Positions 7,731 through 14,845 of a stretch of 21,593 nt of DNA are shown here, one piece after another (position 1 is the first letter of the stretch; the number at the start of each line of letters is the position of its first letter). Source of the DNA: an uncultured Eubacteriales bacterium (GTDB taxonomy: Bacteria; Bacillota; Clostridia; Lachnospirales; Bianqueaceae). The stretch spans positions 1-21,593 of the forward strand of contig ONYR01000055.1 of NCBI GenBank assembly GCA_900322165.1, in the 5' to 3' direction. The notes beneath the pieces are model-generated. The model was not told the DNA's origin. It saw only the letters and a list, made by a program, of their open reading frames with translations, and made no database searches. Position numbers and translations under genes: made by a program.

Positions 7731-9172
7731 GGCTTCAGTCCCTCCTTCTTTCTCTCGATCATTTCATCGATCCTCTCGATATATTCCTTCACGCCCTTGA
7801 CGTTCGGCACCCGCTCGATGCGGTCTTCTTCAGGCGTATAGACCTTCGTTACACCGCCGGCCCCAAAGGCCACGATCGTCTGGCGCTCCTCCATGATCTC
7901 AATGTTGTAGCGCCCTTCCTTGCCTGGCAGGGCATACCCGACGTTTTCAAAATTGCCGGCCATGTTTTTCTGCCGGTACATGTAATACGGCTTCAGTCCC
8001 ATGCCCGCACACGCCTCCGCGCAGATCCCGATCATCCGGTCGATCGACTCAGCAAGCTTTTCCGTCTCGTCCGTCAGCATTTTCGCGCCCTCGCCGAACT
8101 CATTGAGCCTCGAGGAGCGCTTGACCGCGAGCGTGTGGACCGTTACGTTTTCAGGGTGCAGCGCACGGATCTTCTCCATCGTATACTGAACGTCACTCAC
8201 ATCCTCGCTCGGCAGTCCGACGATCAGGTCCGCGTTGATGTTGTCAAAGCCCGCTTCCCGAGCCATCTCAAAGGCCGTCTCGATCTCTTCCGCTTTGTGA
8301 GCGCGCCCGATCAGATCGAGCGTCTTCTGGTTCATCGTCTGCGGGTTGATCGAGATCCGCGTCACTCCGCAATCCTTCAGTACCTTTAGCTTGCCTAAGG
8401 TGATCGTATCCGGTCTTCCGGCCTCCACCGTCACCTCGTCCATTTGGCTGAAATCAAAGAGCTCATCCGCTTTATGAAGGATCCGTCTGAGGCTTTCTTC
8501 ATCGAGCGTTGTCGGTGTACCGCCGCCCATGTAAAAGCTTCGAATGCGGCGATCCTTCAAGAGCGGCGCCGTCGCCGTCATCTCCTTCAGGATCGATTCC
8601 ACATAGTCCGCCGCGTACAGTTTGTAAGCCCGACGATCATTGCTGATAAACGAACAGTAGGAACAGCGCGTCGGGCAAAACAGAATGCCGATATAAAGGC
8701 TGACGTCCCGCCCATCATGGTCCGCGAGGATCGCTCTCTCCGAAGCTGCGACACGCGCACAGAGTTCCGCCTTATCCTTCCGAAGAAGATATCTCTCTTC
8801 AAGGATCGCCGCGGTCTCCTCCTGCGTCAGTCCTTCATCCAGATAGCGAAAAGCCACCTTCGTCGGCCTTACGCCGGTCAAAATGCCCCACGGCAGCGAA
8901 GACCCCATCAGATGGGAGATGACTACCTTCGCTTCATTTTTGCTTTTCTCCCCGACGTACCCGTCAAAGGAATCATTCAGGGAAAACCTCGCGGTCTCCG
9001 CGCCATCCTCGGCCAGGCGGACACCGGAGCGTTCATTCTCTGAAAGCACGATGCCTTCCACGCCGTCTTTGCGCTCAGGCAAAACATTCACCAGAGGAAT
9101 GTATTCCCGAATCAGGGTGCTGAGCTCATAGAAATGCTCTTCCGGCGCGATCAGATAAAACTCGCCGTTCAT
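7727..9172 (-). CDS. hemZ: HemZ-type radical SAM protein (coproporphyrinogen dehydrogenase-like)
   Basis: 481 residues. The radical SAM cluster motif is Cys166-x3-Cys170-x2-Cys173 (FCPTRCSYCSF), followed by the SAM-binding GGGTPTTL at about 216-223 and a HemN-like TIM-barrel core (VGLPSEDV, TVHTLAVKRSS). An N-terminal region of about 155 residues before the cluster is typical of the HemZ subfamily rather than HemW. The family is annotated as oxygen-independent coproporphyrinogen III oxidation in heme synthesis, but relatives include heme chaperones, so the reaction is uncertain. The start overlaps the previous gene by 4 bases (ATGA) and the end overlaps the next by 4. No other heme gene is in the window. 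Confidence 0.88.
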   Translation of the reverse strand: MNGEFYLIAPEEHFYELSTLIREYIPLVNVLPERKDGVEGIVLSENERSGVRLAEDGAETARFSLNDSFDGYVGEKSKNEAKVVISHLMGSSLPWGILTGVRPTKVAFRYLDEGLTQEETAAILEERYLLRKDKAELCARVAASERAILADHDGRDVSLYIGILFCPTRCSYCSFISNDRRAYKLYAADYVESILKEMTATAPLLKDRRIRSFYMGGGTPTTLDEESLRRILHKADELFDFSQMDEVTVEAGRPDTITLGKLKVLKDCGVTRISINPQTMNQKTLDLIGRAHKAEEIETAFEMAREAGFDNINADLIVGLPSEDVSDVQYTMEKIRALHPENVTVHTLAVKRSSRLNEFGEGAKMLTDETEKLAESIDRMIGICAEACAGMGLKPYYMYRQKNMAGNFENVGYALPGKEGRYNIEIMEERQTIVAFGAGGVTKVYTPEEDRIERVPNVKGVKEYIERIDEMIERKKEGLKP

Positions 9173-9819
9173 AGAACCTCCCTCAGATACGGGTTCTGAC
9201 GAATTTCCCGTTCAATGCTTGTCGCTCCCGAGTGCCCGGGAAGGACGATCGTATCCTTCGGCAGCGTCAGCAGCTTTTCTTTAATGTTGACCACCAAATC
9301 AAACGGATCGCCCGCATACATGTCGGTTCGGCCGACCGAGGCTTCAAACAAGGTATCGCCCGAGAAGAGGACCTTCTCCGCAGGCACATGATAGACCATG
9401 CTGTGGTCCGTGTGTCCCGGAACCTCGATCGCACGGATCCAGGCCCCTGCAATCGACAGCTCCGCTCCGTCCGCAATCAGGCGACCCTTGCCGCTCTGCA
9501 TCACATAGTCCTTGAATTCCTGCAGCTCGCCTGCGGTTTCGAACATCAGCGGATAGGTGCGGTTATCAAGGTAATCGAGCTCTTTTTCCGGGAAAACGAT
9601 CTCCGCACCAAGCGCTTCGGAGATCGCCGCGGCCGCTCCGAGATGGTCAATGTGACCGTGAGTGATCAAAATCGCTTTCAGATCGCAGCCCAGCTTTTTC
9701 AGATACGCGATCACATCCTCCGCCTGATCGCCCGGATCGACGAGAAAGGCTTCCCCATCGTTTTCAACAAGGTAGCAGTTGGTGCGAAACGCGCCAAGAC
9801 AAAATCCCTTGATCTCCAT
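9169..9819 (-). CDS. MBL-fold metallo-hydrolase, glyoxalase II-like
   Basis: 216-residue cytoplasmic metallo-beta-lactamase-fold protein. The metal-binding motif THGHIDHLG (53-61) supplies His54, His56, Asp58 and His59. Further ligands are expected in VPGHTDHS, in FSGDTLFEASVGRTD (Asp bridging the metals) and in PGHSGAT near the C-terminus. This is the hydroxyacylglutathione hydrolase-like group, but it lacks the long C-terminal substrate domain of classical GloB, so the true thioester substrate is unknown. The ATG shares a base with the dtd stop, and AAGGAG lies within the last dtd codons. The end overlaps hemZ by 4 bases. This dtd-MBL-hemZ order is common near relA in Clostridia. Confidence 0.9.
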   Translation of the reverse strand: MEIKGFCLGAFRTNCYLVENDGEAFLVDPGDQAEDVIAYLKKLGCDLKAILITHGHIDHLGAAAAISEALGAEIVFPEKELDYLDNRTYPLMFETAGELQEFKDYVMQSGKGRLIADGAELSIAGAWIRAIEVPGHTDHSMVYHVPAEKVLFSGDTLFEASVGRTDMYAGDPFDLVVNIKEKLLTLPKDTIVLPGHSGATSIEREIRQNPYLREVL

Positions 9820-10274
9820 CAGAACTCCTTATCACTGTCAAGCAGCAGCGTGACCGGTCCGTCAAGATGAACGTCCAGCTGCATATCGGCCTGGAAAACG
9901 CCCGAGTGCACCGGCAGGCCAGCATTGGCCTTCGCATAGGCGACAAAAGTCTCGTAGATCCCCCGCGCCTCATCCGGTCCCGCCCCATGGCTGTAGGACG
10001 GCCGTCTGCCATGCCGGCAATCTCCGTAGATCGTAAAATTGCTGACAAGGAACAGCTCAAGTCCAAGATCCGTGATCGACAGATTCAGCTTGCCGTTTTG
10101 ATCCTCAAAGATGCGAAGATGCACGAGCTTATCGAGCATGTACCGCATCACCGCTTCCTCATCATCGCCGGACTCGATCCCGACCATCGCCAGAATGCCC
10201 GCGCCCATTCGATCTACAAAAACGCCATCCGCTTCCAGCGATGCGGATTTTACCCGCTGCAATACGATTCTCAT
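9819..10274 (-). CDS. dtd: D-aminoacyl-tRNA deacylase (Dtd), variant signatures
   Basis: 151 residues, the normal length for the enzyme that removes D-amino acids from mischarged tRNAs. The N-terminus MRIVLQRVKSASL, the GDCRHGRRPSY segment (84-94) and the C-terminal GVFQADM are clearly Dtd. Two family signatures are altered: the usual SQFTLY is SNFTIY (78-83), and the usual NxGPVT is LDGPVT (137-142). The Gly-Pro pair of the cross-subunit chiral-proofreading loop is kept. The gene starts the four-gene operon that ends with the membrane protein, downstream of the rel terminator. The site AGAAGG touches the ATG; a looser CAGGG lies 11 bases upstream. Confidence 0.93.
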   Translation of the reverse strand: MRIVLQRVKSASLEADGVFVDRMGAGILAMVGIESGDDEEAVMRYMLDKLVHLRIFEDQNGKLNLSITDLGLELFLVSNFTIYGDCRHGRRPSYSHGAGPDEARGIYETFVAYAKANAGLPVHSGVFQADMQLDVHLDGPVTLLLDSDKEF

Positions 10275-10356
10275 CCTTCTTGAATCCCTGCCTTCCCGTC
10301 ACTTTCCTAAGCTCGCCGATATGATGGGCTGAACTCATTTTGCCGTTCTATAAGTT

Positions 10357-10376
10357 CGGCGGCCAAGCGGCCGCCG
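10357..10376. repeat. GC-only 8-bp hairpin in the rel-dtd gap
   Basis: A perfect inverted repeat of cggcggcc and ggccgccg around a 4-base loop, the third hairpin after rel on the minus strand. It lacks a U-tract. It sits between a TTGACA hexamer (10386-10391) and a TATAGA hexamer, which lie 33 bases apart. Confidence 0.6.
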
Positions 10377-10395
10377 CAAAGGTTCTGTCAAACTC

Positions 10396-10432
10396 AAAAA
10401 ACCCACAAGAATTTTGCCACGCAAAATTCTTG
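10396..10432 (-). terminator. Intrinsic terminator of rel
   Basis: On the minus strand an 11-bp perfect stem (caagaattttg / caaaattcttg, 10406-10432) with a 5-base loop is followed, after TGGG, by six T (10396-10401). It lies 20 bases beyond the rel stop and should separate rel from the dtd operon. Confidence 0.85.
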
Positions 10433-10434
10433 CT

Positions 10435-10472
10435 TACGAGGTGAACAGGACTCAAGTCCTGTTCACCTCGTA
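10435..10472 (-). repeat. 18-bp perfect inverted repeat centred on the rel stop codon
   Basis: Arms of 18 bases (tacgaggtgaacaggact and its exact complement) flank a 2-base centre. One arm encodes the last six residues of Rel (YEVNRT). The TGA stop (10452-10454) occupies the apex, so in RNA it would fall in a UUGA tetraloop on a 17-bp stem. The rel terminator follows 2 bases later. This may be a second termination or RNase III processing structure. Confidence 0.85.
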
Positions 10473-12689
10473 TACCCCGGGAACATTCTTCAGCTTATCC
10501 ACCAATTCCGTAAGCTGCTGTTTGTCCGTGATCTCTACCGCCAGCTGGAACACGTTCTCACGATTGTTCTTCGTGCGGCGTGTGCTGAGGGAATGAATGT
10601 TGATATCCAGATGCGAGATGACGGAGCTGATCTCCATCAGCAAGCCCTTCTTCTCGGTCGTGACGATCTGAAGGTTCGAAACGAAGGTTCCGTCACCGTT
10701 CTCAGCGGTGGAACCCCATTCGGCTTCGATCAGGCGATCCCGCTCGATCGCGGGAAGATTGATCACGTTCGGGCAATCGGTTCGATGGATCGAAACACCG
10801 CGGCCTCTGGTGATATAGCCGATGATCTCGTCACCCGGAACCGGGTTGCAGCAACGGGAGAAACGCACCGCGACATCGTTCAGTCCCTTGACAACGATGG
10901 TGCTCTTTCCCTTATGTACCTTCGCTTCTTTCGGCGCCTGTGCAGTCTGCTGCGTGCGCTGCTGGATCTTCTCGATGAACTCTTCCTGCGTGATCTCCGC
11001 GCGCTTCTTACGGCTGTATTCTTCGTAAAGGCGGTTGACGACCTGCCCTTCCTTCAGCCCGCCGAACCCGACGGCTGCCAGCACGGAATTCCAGTCCTTG
11101 AATCCGTATTTACGGCGAACGATGTCCATCCATTCCGGAACCATCAGCTCATGCGGCTCAGGCAGTCCCTTCTGCTTGATATAACGCTCAATGGCTTCCT
11201 TGCCCTTGACAACGTTCTCCTGCTTCTGTTCCTTTTTGAACCACTGATTGATCTTGTTCTTGGCCTGCGAGGTTTTGGCGATGTTGAGCCAGTCGAGGCT
11301 CGGGCCTTTGGAGTTCTGCGAGGTCATGATCTCGACCTGCTCTCCGTTCTGCAGCTCGTAGCCGATCGGAACGATGCGGCCGTTTACCCTGGCGCCGACC
11401 ATCTTGTTGCCGACCGCCGAGTGGATCTGATACGCAAAGTCCACGACCGTAGAGCCGCTCGGGAGCGTGATGACTTCACCGTGAGGCGTAAACACGTAAA
11501 CACTCTCGCGGAAGATATTCAAATCATCCTTCAGAGTATTGATAAACTCGCTGTTGTCATCCAGGTCCTGCTGCCATTCCAGAATCTTCTGGAGCCACTT
11601 CATCTTTTCGAGCTCACTGGTATCGTTGGCGCCGGTCTTGCCCTCCTTGTATTTCCAGTGGGCTGCGATACCGTACTCCGCGGTACGGTGCATTTCCCAG
11701 GTACGGATCTGCACTTCAAAGGGAGTTCCGCCCGGGCCCATGAGCGTCGTGTGCAGCGACTGGTACATGTTGCTCTTGGGCATCGCGATATAGTCTTTAA
11801 AACGGCCGGGCATCGGAACATACATATCGTGAATGACACCGAGCGTTCCGTAGCAGTCCTTCACCGAATCCACGATGATGCGAACCGCCAGAAGATCATA
11901 GATCTGATCCAGTGTTTTGTCTTTATTGAGCATTTTCTTGTAGATCGAGAAGAAATGCTTCGGGCGTCCGTAGACGGTCGCCTTGATGTCCAGCTCCTCC
12001 AGCTTGGCCTTGATGTCGCGGACGATCTCGCCGATATAGGCCTCGCGCTGCGACAGCTTCGCATGGATCTGCTTGGTGAGGTCCGCGTAGACCTCCGGCT
12101 CAAGATATTTCAGGCACAGATCATCGAGTTCGACCTTGATCTTACTGATACCAAGGCGCTCCGCGATCGGTGCATAGATATCGATCGTTTCTCTTGCTTT
12201 TTCTTTTTGTTTTGCTGCGCTCTTGTAGTTCAGCGTGCGCATATTGTGAAGGCGGTCTGCCAGCTTGATGAGGATGACACGGATATCCTTGGCCATGGCC
12301 AGGAACATTTTACGGTAGTTTTCAGCCTGTACATCCTGCTTGTCCGTTGCCTTGTAGGTCAGCTGTTTTAACTTCGTGACCCCGTCCACAAGCTCCGCGA
12401 CCTCATCGCCGAACGCGGCTTTGATATCATCGAGCGTGATGTTCGTATCCTCAACAACGTCATGCAGCAATCCGGCCATGATCGTTTCCAGATCCAGCTC
12501 CAGCTCCGCCAGAATGATCGCAACATTCAGCGGATGAATGACATAGGGTTCGCCGGATTGACGCAGTTGTCCCTCGTGCGCCTTCTTCGCCATCTCATAA
12601 GCCGCCTCAACGCGCGAAAGATCGCCACTCGGGTGGTAACGCCGAATGGTATCCAGCAGCTTCTGATACAACATGTCAACCTGGTCCAT
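10452..12689 (-). CDS. relA: Bifunctional (p)ppGpp synthetase/hydrolase (Rel)
   Basis: 745-residue RSH enzyme that makes and degrades the stringent-response alarmone. The hydrolase domain has His52, HD (76-77) and ED (80-81), so it should be active. The synthetase domain shows GRPKHFFSIYKK (241-252), RFKDYIAMPK (296-305) and EVQIRT (325-330); the RxKD form is typical of bifunctional Rel rather than RelA. A TGS domain spans about 396-458, a Cys-containing segment (SRCCNPVPGD) follows near 615, and an ACT domain begins near 665. ATG 12689 has GGAGG six bases upstream. The gene has its own promoter and terminator, so it is probably monocistronic. Confidence 0.97.
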   Translation of the reverse strand: MDQVDMLYQKLLDTIRRYHPSGDLSRVEAAYEMAKKAHEGQLRQSGEPYVIHPLNVAIILAELELDLETIMAGLLHDVVEDTNITLDDIKAAFGDEVAELVDGVTKLKQLTYKATDKQDVQAENYRKMFLAMAKDIRVILIKLADRLHNMRTLNYKSAAKQKEKARETIDIYAPIAERLGISKIKVELDDLCLKYLEPEVYADLTKQIHAKLSQREAYIGEIVRDIKAKLEELDIKATVYGRPKHFFSIYKKMLNKDKTLDQIYDLLAVRIIVDSVKDCYGTLGVIHDMYVPMPGRFKDYIAMPKSNMYQSLHTTLMGPGGTPFEVQIRTWEMHRTAEYGIAAHWKYKEGKTGANDTSELEKMKWLQKILEWQQDLDDNSEFINTLKDDLNIFRESVYVFTPHGEVITLPSGSTVVDFAYQIHSAVGNKMVGARVNGRIVPIGYELQNGEQVEIMTSQNSKGPSLDWLNIAKTSQAKNKINQWFKKEQKQENVVKGKEAIERYIKQKGLPEPHELMVPEWMDIVRRKYGFKDWNSVLAAVGFGGLKEGQVVNRLYEEYSRKKRAEITQEEFIEKIQQRTQQTAQAPKEAKVHKGKSTIVVKGLNDVAVRFSRCCNPVPGDEIIGYITRGRGVSIHRTDCPNVINLPAIERDRLIEAEWGSTAENGDGTFVSNLQIVTTEKKGLLMEISSVISHLDINIHSLSTRRTKNNRENVFQLAVEITDKQQLTELVDKLKNVPGVYEVNRT

Positions 12690-12765
12690 GAGATTCCTCC
12701 AACTGAAATGATGCCCGGAATGACTGCGTCAGCGCAGCTTCTCCCGCACATAAAAATACCTACTA

Positions 12766-12794
12766 ATTATAAACAGAAAAAAATCACAATGCAA
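12766..12794 (-). promoter_or_regulatory. Probable rel promoter
   Basis: A perfect -10 TATAAT (12766-12771) lies 17 bases from TTGCAT (12789-12794), a poor -35. The leader would be about 70 bases and includes a small CTGCG/CGCAG hairpin (12724-12737). The -35 begins only 3 bases past the stop of the MATE gene upstream. Confidence 0.7.
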
Positions 12795-12805
12795 TCGTCA
12801 TTTTG
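12777..12805 (-). terminator. Possible weak terminator of the first MATE gene
   Basis: On the minus strand CAAAATG and CATTGTG pair at six of seven positions around a 7-base loop (12785-12805), followed by A and a run of seven T (12777-12783). It spans the MATE stop codon and the rel -35, so termination and rel initiation would share the same bases. Confidence 0.4.
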
Positions 12806-14183
12806 CCGTATCGATGCGGCTCTTTTGAAGCCATTTCTGTCCACGATAGCGAAGATAAAACAAGATCGTGCGCACCAGATACTCGCCCGCCATCATCAGC
12901 CATATGCCCTCCATCCCCATTTTCAGGCAGATCCCGAGAACATAGCCCATGCCGACGCGCAGGCCCCACATCGCAACCAGCGCGACAACGGTCGAATAGT
13001 AGGCGTCTCCCGCAGCCTTCAGCACATACGGGAAGATGCAGGAAGGTGCATAAAGCAGCATCGTCCCGGCCGCTCCGATCCAGATCAGCCTCCACACCAG
13101 CGGCAGCGCCTCCGCGCTCGGATGGTAGATCGAAAGCACCGGCTTCATCAGCGGCAGCATGACAAGAAGCGTAAGGAGACATAACAGATAGCCAAGAAGG
13201 ATAAGCTCCCGTCCGTAGCGCCTGGCAAGGTCCTTTCTCTCCGCTCCGATGCATTGCCCGATGATGGTCGTTGAAAGCATGCCGACGGCCATGATCGGTG
13301 CGAAAATCGTATTGAATACGGACGTTACGATCGCGTTGGCCGCAACGCTGACCGTTCCGAGGAGTACCACGATCGCCGAAACCACCACCGTCCCTCCGTT
13401 GAAGAAGATCTCCTCCGCGGAGAACGGAAGTCCGAGCTTCCCGATCGCGACGAGATAGCTTTTGATCGGTTTCAGCGCGCTTGTAAACGGAACCCGGACT
13501 CTTGAATGCGGATTCCAGAACAGGCAGTAAAACGAATGCAGCGCTCCCAAAAGCCGTGCCAGAAAATAGGAGATCAGGGTTCCTGCGATATCAAGCTTCA
13601 GCAGATTCAGCATCACAAAGCTAAACACAAAATACGACACATTGATGAGGATGCTCCCCTGCATGTTCGTTTTGATCTCGCCGCTTCCCAGAAGCGCGGC
13701 GCTGGAGGCAACACGGGCCGCATGCATAAAATTGTTGATGGCCATGCCGGAGAGGAACAGCACTGCCTTTTGCTTAACGGAGGGCTCAGCGGACGCAAAA
13801 AGTCCAAGAACGATCGGCCTTGCAAAAGCCAGCAGGATCAGGCTCAGCACAAGCCCGCTGACCATCACGAGCCAGAACGTCTGCGCGATCGCTTCCTTCA
13901 GCTTCTCCTCATCCCCATGCCCTTTATACTGCGCAATGATCACGGCGCCTCCGGTTCCGAAGGCCGAAAACAGCGCAAGCGCCAGGTGCGAGATCGGTGT
14001 CACAAGGGAGACCGCGGAAACTGAGTCCTCGCCGGAGGCTGAGATCATCGAGGTTGTCAGGAGCATGATGGCATAGACCGCCAGCTTATCGAGGATCAGC
14101 GGTGCCAGCATGCCAAGCACCTGCTTCTGGGTAAACAGGTCGCTGGCAAGAAAAGCGTGCTTTGTCTGTTTCTCCGCGTCCAT
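12798..14183 (-). CDS. MATE family multidrug/metabolite exporter
   Basis: 461-residue polytopic membrane protein with about twelve predicted helices in two repeats of six, the MATE architecture. MATE proteins export cationic or other compounds using Na+ or H+ gradients. Family-like segments are FGTGGAVIIAQYKGHGDEEK (about 74-93) and, in the second repeat, VSVAANAIVTSVFNTIFAPIM and GMLSTTIIGQCIGAERKD. The substrate cannot be told. ATG 14183 follows an AGGAAG site. The gene has a plausible promoter of its own, diverges from the cyclophilin gene, and runs tail-first into the rel promoter with only a weak terminator. Confidence 0.93.
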   Translation of the reverse strand: MDAEKQTKHAFLASDLFTQKQVLGMLAPLILDKLAVYAIMLLTTSMISASGEDSVSAVSLVTPISHLALALFSAFGTGGAVIIAQYKGHGDEEKLKEAIAQTFWLVMVSGLVLSLILLAFARPIVLGLFASAEPSVKQKAVLFLSGMAINNFMHAARVASSAALLGSGEIKTNMQGSILINVSYFVFSFVMLNLLKLDIAGTLISYFLARLLGALHSFYCLFWNPHSRVRVPFTSALKPIKSYLVAIGKLGLPFSAEEIFFNGGTVVVSAIVVLLGTVSVAANAIVTSVFNTIFAPIMAVGMLSTTIIGQCIGAERKDLARRYGRELILLGYLLCLLTLLVMLPLMKPVLSIYHPSAEALPLVWRLIWIGAAGTMLLYAPSCIFPYVLKAAGDAYYSTVVALVAMWGLRVGMGYVLGICLKMGMEGIWLMMAGEYLVRTILFYLRYRGQKWLQKSRIDTAK

Positions 14184-14254
14184 ACGCCGCCTCTTCCTTT
14201 CTCCGGTGAACTTCTCCGGGAACTCTCTTTTTTAAACACTGTTAACAAGGATTC

Positions 14255-14283
14255 ATATTAGTACAAAACAGGCTTAAATTCAA
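14255..14283 (-). promoter_or_regulatory. Probable promoter of the first MATE gene
   Basis: TTGAAT (14278-14283) and TAATAT (14255-14260) with a 17-base spacer, each matching consensus at four of six positions. It is divergent from the cyclophilin promoter about 17 bases away. Confidence 0.5.
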
Positions 14284-14299
14284 GCTTTAGCAGGGACGC

Positions 14300-14329
14300 T
14301 TGCCAATTTACTCTCGCTTTTGGTATAAT
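14300..14329 (+). promoter_or_regulatory. Strong promoter of the cyclophilin-helicase operon
   Basis: TTGCCA (14300-14305, five of six matches) and a perfect TATAAT (14324-14329) with an 18-base spacer, plus TGG just before the -10, the extended -10 motif TGn. AGGAGG at 14350-14355 is 9 bases before the cyclophilin ATG. Confidence 0.85.
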
Positions 14330-14364
14330 AGCGGGACAAAAATGAAATCAGGAGGAAACCTATT

Positions 14365-14841
14365 ATGCCGCAGGCTTTAATTACAATGGAAAACGGAAAG
14401 CAGATCAAGATCGAGCTCTACCCTGAGATCGCGCCGATCACGGTCGAAAACTTCATCAAGCTCGTCAATCAGGGCTTTTACAACGGTCTGATCTTCCACC
14501 GTGTCATCAAAGGATTCATGATCCAGGGCGGATGCCCTCTCGGAAACGGAACCGGCGGTCCCGGCTGGCACATCAAGGGTGAGTTCGCTCAGAACGGTGT
14601 TAAGAACGATCTGAAGCACAAGCGCGGTGTCATCTCAATGGCGCGTGCGATGAACCCCAACTCGGCCGGTTCTCAGTTCTTTATCATGCACCAGGATGCC
14701 CCGCACCTTGACGGTGCTTATGCGGCTTTCGGCAAGGTCATCGAAGGCATGGACGTTGTCGATGAGATCGCCTCGGTCGATTGCGACTGGTCCGATCATC
14801 CCTACGAAAACCAGACAATGAAGAAAGTGGAGATACTGTAA
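14365..14841 (+). CDS. Cyclophilin-type peptidyl-prolyl isomerase
   Basis: 158-residue single-domain cytoplasmic cyclophilin without a signal peptide. The catalytic region is FHRVIKGFMIQGG (44-56, with Arg46), followed by GPGWHIKGEF, the MARAMNPNSAGSQFFI block (92-107) and HLDGAYAAFG (114-123). His114 replaces the Trp of human CypA that favours cyclosporin binding, as in many bacterial forms. The gene has a strong extended -10 promoter and an AGGAGG site. The helicase gene starts 4 bases after its stop, so the two are co-transcribed. Confidence 0.96.
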   Translation: MPQALITMENGKQIKIELYPEIAPITVENFIKLVNQGFYNGLIFHRVIKGFMIQGGCPLGNGTGGPGWHIKGEFAQNGVKNDLKHKRGVISMARAMNPNSAGSQFFIMHQDAPHLDGAYAAFGKVIEGMDVVDEIASVDCDWSDHPYENQTMKKVEIL

Positions 14842-14845
14842 ACGG

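Noticed and set aside
10593..12371. 592-codon open frame antisense to rel
   Set aside because: It lies wholly opposite the clearly conserved rel gene. Its protein is a monotonous Leu/Asp/Val/His/Arg mix with no domain, as produced by codon bias on the other strand.
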